64,000 nt of DNA. It comes from Natroniella sulfidigena (GTDB lineage Bacteria > Bacillota > Halanaerobiia > Halobacteroidales > Halobacteroidaceae). The notes under the pieces were generated by a model that saw nothing but the letters and a program-made list of their open reading frames with translations, did no database searches and was not told the DNA's origin. The stretch spans positions 1 to 64,000 of the forward strand of contig NZ_JALKBY010000010.1 of NCBI RefSeq assembly GCF_023223645.1, written 5' to 3'. Shown one piece after another: positions 58,507 to 64,000 of this stretch; positions within the stretch are counted from its first letter, which is position 1; every line of letters begins with the position of its first letter. A program made the translations under genes and the position numbers.

Positions 58507-59988
58507 ATGAAATATTTCTTAGCAATTTTGTCAGGTACTTTATTAGGATTACCATTTTATAAAGCTGAATTGTTCTTTTTAGCTTGGATTGGTTTGGTTC
58601 CTTTTTTATTTTCCTTAGCAGAGGAGAACAAAAAAGAATCATTTTTCTTAGGATGGTTAATGGGTTTAACTTTCTTTGGTATTGGTGGAAAGTGGATAAT
58701 TTATCCGCTGCTTGATTTTAGTGGTTTGCCTATCGTAGTTGTTCTTTTGGTTTTTGTTTTGGCACTATTTATTCTTGCTACTTTTTTGGGTTTGTTTGCA
58801 ATTATATTAAAGTTATTAGAGGCTAGATTTAACTTGCATTATTTATTGCTTGTGCCTGTCAGTTGGACAGCGATTGAATATTTACGAACAATTTTTTCTT
58901 TTAGTTATCTATTTGGTTTTCTTGGTTATTCACAAAGTCTTCTTCCTGAGCTAATTCAGCTAGCAGAGTATGGGGGAGTTTATTTAGTTACATTTATAAT
59001 TGTAATAGTTAATACGTTATTATTTTTAGCTATTAAGGAGAAAAAAGCTCATTATATTTTAATTAGTCTATTGATTGTTGGCTTAGTTTTTTATCAAGGG
59101 AGTTCAAAGTTGGCCCAACCTGTTGCTGAAAAAGGGGAGTTGGCTGTAGGAATAATTCAACCTAATATCCCTCAGCAAATAAAGATGGATCCTGCATATC
59201 AAGACTTAATTGCTGAAAGGTTATTGGAATTGTCAAATCATGAGATAGAAGAGAATAGTCCAGATTTGTTAATTTGGCCCGAAACTGCTATATTAAGGAC
59301 TTATAATGAAGAACAAAAGATACCATTTGATTTTATTGAAGAGACTCCTTTGTTTTTTGGAGGATTTATTAGAAGTAGTGAAGGAAATTTAAACAGTAGT
59401 TTTTTAGCAGATGCTGATGGGAATATAATGACTAGTTATAGTAAAATGAACTTAGTTCCTTTTGGTGAATATACTCCATTTGCCGAAGTGATCCCTGATA
59501 GTATGCTAGGCAATTTAAACAACTTAGTACCAGGTATAGAGAAAGAAAAATTTGTATTTAATGATTTTAGTTGGGTCAGTCCAATTTGTTCGGAAATTTT
59601 AAATTCTTCTTTGGTTAGGAGCTTAGATCCTGGTTCCGATTTATTAATTACCATTGCTAATGAAGCTTGGTTTGGAAAGAGCAATCTACCATTCCAAATG
59701 ATTCAAGCAACTATCTTTAGAGCAGTTGAACATAATTTTCCAATCATTAAAGTAGGGAATACAGGAATCAGTGCTGTTGTTAGTAATCAAGGTGAAATCC
59801 TGACTAAAACTGAAACTTTTAAAAGAGATTCTAAAACCTTTGATTTAACAATACCTACTAGGAAAACGACTTTATATCATAAATATGGTGATTTATTTGG
59901 TTTAATAAGTTTAGTAGTTACTTTGATTTTAGTAGGAGTTATTTGTTTTGAAAGATTTAATGCACATTATATAACCAAAGAAAAATAA
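58507..59988 (+). CDS. lnt: Apolipoprotein N-acyltransferase
   Basis: A 493-aa inner-membrane enzyme that adds the third acyl chain to lipoproteins. Six or so N-terminal membrane segments (1-200), a carbon-nitrogen hydrolase domain (about 212-460) with catalytic Glu in LLIWPETAIL (about 259), Lys in YSKMNLVPFGEY (about 316), and Cys in ISPICSEIL-type motif (here SPICSEIL, about 360), then a C-terminal membrane helix. Rare in Gram-positive lineages but expected in diderm Firmicutes, so it supports an outer membrane. GAAAGGAT precedes the ATG. Confidence 0.95.
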   Translation: MKYFLAILSGTLLGLPFYKAELFFLAWIGLVPFLFSLAEENKKESFFLGWLMGLTFFGIGGKWIIYPLLDFSGLPIVVVLLVFVLALFILATFLGLFAIILKLLEARFNLHYLLLVPVSWTAIEYLRTIFSFSYLFGFLGYSQSLLPELIQLAEYGGVYLVTFIIVIVNTLLFLAIKEKKAHYILISLLIVGLVFYQGSSKLAQPVAEKGELAVGIIQPNIPQQIKMDPAYQDLIAERLLELSNHEIEENSPDLLIWPETAILRTYNEEQKIPFDFIEETPLFFGGFIRSSEGNLNSSFLADADGNIMTSYSKMNLVPFGEYTPFAEVIPDSMLGNLNNLVPGIEKEKFVFNDFSWVSPICSEILNSSLVRSLDPGSDLLITIANEAWFGKSNLPFQMIQATIFRAVEHNFPIIKVGNTGISAVVSNQGEILTKTETFKRDSKTFDLTIPTRKTTLYHKYGDLFGLISLVVTLILVGVICFERFNAHYITKEK

Positions 59989-60014
59989 CACTCTTTAAAG
60001 AGTGTTATTTTTTT
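59983..60014 (+). terminator. Terminator of lnt
   Basis: A perfect 28-bp palindrome (half AAATAACACTCTTT) followed by TTTT. Confidence 0.92.
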
Positions 60015-60023
60015 AAATTAGCT

Positions 60024-60419
60024 CTAAATTATTTTCTTAGCTTCTTCTTGATCAACAATATTATGTTCTAATTTGTTATTTTGCTTTTTAGTCTTTAATT
60101 TATTAAGCCCTCCAATTAAGATGCTTACAATTGTAATAACATTAGTGAAGATAATAATTAAAATTGCAGTTTGCCCTAAGGTTATATCATTTAAATCTGT
60201 TAATTGATCAATAGTTAATAAATTCAGATTAGTTAAAGTAGCAATTAAAACAAGTAAACTTGAAACATAAATAAAACTATTAGAAATAAATCTAAATAAT
60301 AAATTCAAAGAATTTTGTGTATTGGTTTTATCTTTATTAAAGAAGTTTTTAAGAAGAATTATAGCTTCTATAAGTACTATAAATATAAAAGAAACACTAA
60401 TAATAAATTTTGTATTCAT
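60024..60419 (-). CDS. Uncharacterised 131-aa membrane protein
   Basis: Three hydrophobic segments (about 4-24, 50-65 and 84-103) and a hydrophilic Lys/Asn-rich end. Start ATG with AAAAGGGG upstream. No family recognised. Base composition is AT-rich like its surroundings. Convergent with lnt. The gap 60420-60727 to thiN holds only AT-rich sequence; no riboswitch was recognised. Confidence 0.7.
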   Translation of the reverse strand: MNTKFIISVSFIFIVLIEAIILLKNFFNKDKTNTQNSLNLLFRFISNSFIYVSSLLVLIATLTNLNLLTIDQLTDLNDITLGQTAILIIIFTNVITIVSILIGGLNKLKTKKQNNKLEHNIVDQEEAKKII

Positions 60420-60727
60420 TAAATCATCCCCTTTTATTGTTTGTTAATTACATTTTAACATATTATTAGTTTTTTTCAATAGTAATTCTATTTTAAACCA
60501 ATAAAAGTAAAATGAATAAGTGTGTTATTATAGAAAATATTAGCTAAAAAGAAGCAATATAAGAATACAAAGTTAATAATTATTTGGTTGATTAGTTTGT
60601 AATTTCAGTAGTTATTTGATATAATTTTTGGTAATAATCAATTAAAATTACTTATATTAGAATTTAAATAATAACCACTGAATCTAATCTATTAAGTAGC
60701 TTTATTATTGAAAAGAGGGCTGGTTTA

Positions 60728-61366
60728 ATGAAAAGAGCAATTGTTTTTATCAATGGGAAAATGAAAGGAAAGAAAGAATTTTATCTAAAATATATCCAAA
60801 AAGAAGATAAGGTTTTTTGTGCTGATGGTGGAGCTAAGCATACTTATAATTTGGGGTTGATGCCAGAGTTAATCTTGGGTGATTTTGATTCGATCTCTAA
60901 AGAAGTGTTGAGTTATTATCAAAACAAAGGGGTTGAATTGAAGAAGTATCCGTCTGAAAAAGATAAAACTGATACTCAGCTTTTATTAGAACTTTTATCT
61001 AAAAGAGGGTTTCAAAAAGTAATTATCTTTGCTGGATTAGGGGGTGGTCTAGATCATATTTTAGGAAACTTATATTTATTAGAAAAGTTTTCTGAGCTTG
61101 ATCTTGATATAAGTTTAGTTACTCCTTCAGAAATAATAGAAGTGATTACTGAACAAAAAGTAATAAAGGATCAACAAAACAAGCGGGTATCTTTTTCACC
61201 ATTGACATCTAAAGCTACAGGGATAGATCTAACAGGTTTCAAATATCAGTTAAAAAATGGAGTAATGGTTAGAGGGAATACACTAGGTTTAGGAAATTTT
61301 ATTGTAGAAAAGGAAGCTACAGTTAAATTAAAGACTGGTAAATTACTTATGATAATTCGCACTTGA
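60728..61366 (+). CDS. thiN: Thiamine pyrophosphokinase
   Basis: A 212-aa cytosolic enzyme that makes thiamine pyrophosphate from thiamine and ATP. Motifs: FCADGGAKHTYNLGLMPELILGDFDSI (about 30-56), YPSEKDKTDTQLLLELL (Asp and Thr of the active site), GGGLDHILGNLYLL. C-terminal beta-sandwich with thiamine-binding SPLTSKATGIDLTGFKY and GNTLGLGN. Full length, ribosome site GAGGG. A ferredoxin gene starts 37 bp after it, perhaps in the same transcript. Confidence 0.94.
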   Translation: MKRAIVFINGKMKGKKEFYLKYIQKEDKVFCADGGAKHTYNLGLMPELILGDFDSISKEVLSYYQNKGVELKKYPSEKDKTDTQLLLELLSKRGFQKVIIFAGLGGGLDHILGNLYLLEKFSELDLDISLVTPSEIIEVITEQKVIKDQQNKRVSFSPLTSKATGIDLTGFKYQLKNGVMVRGNTLGLGNFIVEKEATVKLKTGKLLMIIRT

Positions 61367-61403
61367 TTAATCAGAATATTATATAATAAAAGTGAGGGGA
61401 GTT

Positions 61404-61667
61404 ATGGCTGATTATTATACTGGAAGAACTAAGGATGGAGCAAAATACAGATTAATGTTTGTTTCTGGAGTTAATTGGGATAAGTGTGTAGGATGTGGAA
61501 TCTGTATTAAAGTTTGTGCCAATAAGATTTTGAAATTTGTTAATACTGAGAAAGGAACTAAAACAACAGTTGTTAATCGAGGTGATTGTCTAGGAGAGGG
61601 GCATTGTATTAAATTATGTCCTAATAACGCAATAAACTATGAATTTCTTGAAAAAAACAAAGCCTAA
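61404..61667 (+). CDS. 4Fe-4S ferredoxin (FdxB-like)
   Basis: An 87-aa electron carrier. First cluster motif CVGCGICIKVC (about 28-38), second with a split pattern CLGEGHCIKLC (about 64-74), resembling nif-linked ferredoxin III (FdxB) types in which the second site has extra spacing. The ATG at 61404 follows GAGGGGAG; the GTG at 61392 does not. No nif genes in the window, so the partner is unknown. A cysteine-rich mini-gene follows 66 bp on. Confidence 0.88.
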   Translation: MADYYTGRTKDGAKYRLMFVSGVNWDKCVGCGICIKVCANKILKFVNTEKGTKTTVVNRGDCLGEGHCIKLCPNNAINYEFLEKNKA

Positions 61668-61733
61668 ATTAGTTTTATTTTGGTGTATATAATACTTTGT
61701 TTAGGTAATAACTAATATAGGGGGTAGGTGTAC

Positions 61734-61907
61734 ATGAAAGAATGTGTGTTAGAGCACAAAGCATGTGAGTATTGTGGTGAATGTTTACTTTGTGATATGA
61801 ACTCTAATAAAAAATGTGATAACTGTATGAAATGTATTGAGGGTGAATCTAATTATAGAGGGATTAAAATAGATGAAGTTCAGTATGATGAGCCGCAATC
61901 TAATTAA
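61734..61907 (+). CDS. 57-aa cysteine-rich mini-protein
   Basis: The ATG at 61734 follows a strong GGGGGTAGG site. The product has eight Cys in 31 residues: C4, C11-x2-C14-x2-C17-x2-C20 and C28-x2-C31-x2-C34, then an acidic, cysteine-free tail (EGESNYRGIKIDEVQYDEP). The spacing suits Fe-S or zinc binding in two half sites. It follows the ferredoxin gene and ends in a very strong terminator. I do not recognise a family. Confidence 0.72.
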   Translation: MKECVLEHKACEYCGECLLCDMNSNKKCDNCMKCIEGESNYRGIKIDEVQYDEPQSN

Positions 61908-61918
61908 GCTGATCGTTT

Positions 61919-61962
61919 AACCCAAGAAATAATTTATGGATCCATAAATTATTTCTTGGGTT
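61919..61962. terminator. Loopless 44-bp palindrome terminator
   Basis: Perfect over 44 bp (half AACCCAAGAAATAATTTATGG less its last base pair context; centre GGATCC). It ends the ferredoxin/mini-protein transcript and may also isolate the recombinase region. Confidence 0.85.
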
Positions 61963-62040
61963 GTTAGATTAAAATAAATACAACTTTTAAATTTAGTGTT
62001 TTTAATAAACTAAAATATATTATAGAGGAAGTGTAATTTA

Positions 62041-62925
62041 GTGTATGTTTATAGGTTATATAATAAAGATAAAGAAATTATTTATGTAGGAAAGACAACA
62101 TTAAAAATTTATAAAAGAATTTGGACTCATTTTTCTAATCTCAAAAAATATGATGAAAGAGGATTATGGAGAAAAGAAATACGATTTTTTGATTATGCTA
62201 AAATAAGAAATAAATATGAATTAACAATGTATGAAATTTTTTATATAAATAAGCATAAACCAGTATTTAACACTAAAAATAAATTCAACTGCAAATTAAC
62301 ACTTGAGTTAGAAAAACTTAATTTCTCAAGTTTGAAGAACATTAGTGAATTAGGTATAGATATAAAATATTATTTGGAATTATATAACCAAAGACAAATA
62401 AAATTTAACCTTAACAAGAAAACATTTAATATAGAAAACAAAAGGAAGTTAATTGATAAAATAGATAGTAATTATTCAGAACTTTTTCAATTAATAAGAA
62501 AAAACATAAATGAATTGAATTCTAATTCATTTTACAAAACAAGGGATTTATTAGTTGTTAAACTGGCATTTTATGCTGGATTAAAAACCTCTGAAATAGC
62601 TTCTTTAAATTGGAGTGATATAGATATGAAAAACAGAGTAATAAACATTCGCATTAAAAATAGTAATTATATTATGCCAATGCATTTGGAAATAAAAAAT
62701 GAAATTGAAAGCTATTTGAATAATAGTGACAATAATAATAAAGCAGTTGTAATATCAAATCGTAATAATAGAATCAGTATAAGAACAATACAGAAGATGA
62801 TAAAAAAATATAGTTCAAATGATTTAACACTTAATAAAATCCGAAACATATTCAAAAAAGAAATTTTTAGATTGACTAGTAATAAGAAATTGGGGGAGGA
62901 AATTATCAATCATAAAACTAACTGA
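62041..62925 (+). CDS. GIY-YIG nuclease fused to a degenerate tyrosine recombinase
   Basis: A 294-aa fusion starting at GTG. Residues 1-80 form a GIY-YIG nuclease domain: YVYRLYN, IIYVGKT (12-19), catalytic Arg 26 in KRIWTH, Glu 65 and Asn 77 (EIFYINKHKPVFN). A Lys/Asn-rich linker (85-160) follows. Residues 165-294 match the catalytic half of the next gene's recombinase: GLKTSEIASLNWSDID against GLRISELVSLNVNDIN, and SNRNNRISIRTIQKMIKKY against SNRGNRISTRTVQKMVKKY. Catalytic residues are lost: Arg I is Lys 182, the HxLR box is NKIR, and the gene stops after IINHKTN, before the nucleophile Tyr. A targeted nuclease or a blocker of the neighbour are possible roles. Confidence 0.85.
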   Translation: MYVYRLYNKDKEIIYVGKTTLKIYKRIWTHFSNLKKYDERGLWRKEIRFFDYAKIRNKYELTMYEIFYINKHKPVFNTKNKFNCKLTLELEKLNFSSLKNISELGIDIKYYLELYNQRQIKFNLNKKTFNIENKRKLIDKIDSNYSELFQLIRKNINELNSNSFYKTRDLLVVKLAFYAGLKTSEIASLNWSDIDMKNRVINIRIKNSNYIMPMHLEIKNEIESYLNNSDNNNKAVVISNRNNRISIRTIQKMIKKYSSNDLTLNKIRNIFKKEIFRLTSNKKLGEEIINHKTN

Positions 62926-63022
62926 CATAATACTTCACAAAAGATACATTTTGTGCATTGATATAAAACATTGAAATAAATATGTAAAAATAATATAATT
63001 TATAAAGGGAGGTCTTCAATTA

Positions 63023-63955
63023 ATGAAAAACATAAAATATAAACAAGCCGTTAAAAGTTTTTTAAAGTATTTAATAGCAGAACGTGGTTATTCTGAATTA
63101 ACTATTAAAGAGTATGAACTTGATTTAAACGTATTTGCTAGATATTTAAAAAAAGAGTTTGATTGTTCTGAGAAAAAATTAACAATTGATGACATTAATG
63201 AATTTCAAATTTCTGAATTTTTAGGTGATATTATTTTAATTAAAGACAACTCAGCTGCAACAAGAAATCGTAAGTTATATAGTTTGCGTTCTTTTTTTAA
63301 ATTCTTAAAAAAGAAAAATTTAATAGAGAAAAACCCAGTTGATTCAATTGAACCAACTAAAACAAAATTAAAATCTGAACCAATTTACCTTAGTTATAAA
63401 GAAATAAAGGAATACCTAAAAGCAATTAAAAATTATGATTCTAAAAATAAAAATCGAGATATAGCAATCATTAAAACTTTCCTTTATTGCGGATTACGTA
63501 TTTCTGAATTAGTAAGCTTAAATGTAAATGATATTAATTATCAAGATCAATCAATTAAGTTTTATGGAAAAGGTAATAAAGAACGTTATGTTCCATTACA
63601 TCAAGAAGTTATTGCTGCTATAAAAAATTATTTACCAGATCGCAAGCAAATTACTCCTAGTAATGCTGATGCTAAAGAAGCTCTTTTTCTATCTAATCGT
63701 GGCAATCGAATCAGTACCCGAACTGTTCAAAAGATGGTTAAAAAATATGCTAAAAAAGCAGGGATTAAAAATGCTAACCAAATAACGCCTCATAAATTAC
63801 GACATACCTTTGCTTCGATTTTATATCGAAAAACAAAAGACTTGCGTGTGTTACAAGAATTATTAGGCCATAGTGACATCTCCACAACTCAAATTTACAC
63901 TCATACAGATAAAGAACAGCGTAAGAACGCTGTCCAACAAATGCCCGAGCTTTAA
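63023..63955 (+). CDS. Tyrosine recombinase/integrase (Xer-like)
   Basis: A 310-aa site-specific recombinase with an N-terminal core-binding domain (about 5-105) and a catalytic domain with a complete active site: Arg 159 (CGLRISE), the beta-hairpin Lys (YGKGNKERYV), HKLRHT (His 257, Arg 260), LGHSDI (His 283) and nucleophile Tyr 292 (QIYTHTDKE). Size and motifs match XerC/XerD or simple integrases. GGGAGGT precedes the ATG. Because it sits next to the fusion whose C-terminal half resembles it, the two are probably one mobile or immune unit rather than a chromosomal Xer. Confidence 0.93.
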   Translation: MKNIKYKQAVKSFLKYLIAERGYSELTIKEYELDLNVFARYLKKEFDCSEKKLTIDDINEFQISEFLGDIILIKDNSAATRNRKLYSLRSFFKFLKKKNLIEKNPVDSIEPTKTKLKSEPIYLSYKEIKEYLKAIKNYDSKNKNRDIAIIKTFLYCGLRISELVSLNVNDINYQDQSIKFYGKGNKERYVPLHQEVIAAIKNYLPDRKQITPSNADAKEALFLSNRGNRISTRTVQKMVKKYAKKAGIKNANQITPHKLRHTFASILYRKTKDLRVLQELLGHSDISTTQIYTHTDKEQRKNAVQQMPEL

Positions 63956-64000
63956 TTTGAATTTTCTTTAAAGATATCTCCTAAGGCGGTTTCATATTCA
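63952..64000 (-). CDS. C-terminal end of an unidentified gene entering the window
   Basis: On the minus strand an open frame from the edge reads EYETALGDIFKENSN and then stops (TAA at 63954-63952), overlapping the recombinase stop by a few bases. With only 15 codons, neither family nor reality can be settled. Confidence 0.3.
   Translation of the reverse strand, partial: EYETALGDIFKENSN

Noticed and set aside
60420-60727. Thiamine pyrophosphate riboswitch upstream of thiN
   Set aside because: No CTGAGA or ACCTGA-type conserved blocks were seen.
63023-63955. Chromosomal XerC or XerD
   Set aside because: Motifs fit, but the neighbouring degenerate fusion and lack of usual xer neighbours make a mobile-type recombinase at least as likely, so no gene symbol was given.

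Overview
The window is AT-rich, gene-dense bacterial chromosome. Gene content points to an anaerobic, spore-forming, diderm member of the Firmicutes, most like the Halanaerobiales (Halobacteroidaceae type). The pointers are: lnt (apolipoprotein N-acyltransferase, expected with an outer membrane) beside spore-type genes (SleB hydrolase, two-LysM protein, DUF1657, GerMN-like); fermentative AdhE; a CooS-family CO dehydrogenase; corrinoid and methyl-H4folate methyltransferase proteins; many small Fe-S proteins; and strong AGGAGG ribosome sites. The lineage is inferred from gene content, not from a marker-gene comparison.

Layout. 1-3.4 kb: Usp-like gene and htpG. 3.7-11.5 kb: two chemotaxis receptors around ddh (with a Fur-type palindrome at its promoter), comFB, a CmpB-like membrane protein and a MATE exporter. 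11.8-15 kb: DUF1284, DUF4349 lipoprotein, MFS transporter. 15.1-17.3 kb: corrinoid protein, its pterin-dependent methyltransferase partner, YgbA-like protein. 17.3-26.5 kb: cell-wall block (MurB-like, two CwlD-like amidases, divergent polysaccharide deacetylase) with DUF3189, FxsA, DUF4382 lipoprotein and a U32 protein. 26.8-36.3 kb: redox and CO block (sirohaem-type Fe-S protein, DUF1858, Crp/Fnr regulator, hemerythrin, DUF1450, AdhE, CooS, two-gene operon with a methyltransferase). 37.6-42.3 kb: fdhD, half-size NapH-like protein, GH13 enzyme, FAH-family hydrolase. 43.3-51.6 kb: FtsA-like protein with a repeat tail, DUF1657, DJ-1, ECF S component, AIRS/HypE-like protein, GerMN-like protein, glgB. 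51.9-61.9 kb: malic enzyme, recQ and M20 peptidase, LysM protein, SleB, lnt, thiN, ferredoxin and a cysteine-rich mini-protein. 62.0-64 kb: a GIY-YIG nuclease fused to a degenerate tyrosine recombinase, next to an intact tyrosine recombinase.

Between genes lie dispersed palindromic elements of three kinds. One has degenerate 7-bp tandem arrays at its ends in inverted orientation. A second has the same plan with 6-bp arrays. A third is a 96-bp element ending in a loopless 46-bp palindrome whose two copies differ only by compensated changes. The first two share an internal hairpin core, so they may be one modular system.

The points most worth following are: (1) the GIY-YIG/dead-recombinase fusion beside its apparent intact relative; (2) the modular 6/7-bp repeat elements, one of which supplies the last codons of glgB; (3) a CooS-family protein that has Glu where CO dehydrogenases have a C-cluster cysteine; (4) a perfect 11-1-11 Fur-type palindrome at the ddh promoter; (5) adhE without an in-frame ATG, GTG or TTG start. 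No rRNA, tRNA, CRISPR array or recognisable riboswitch was seen.
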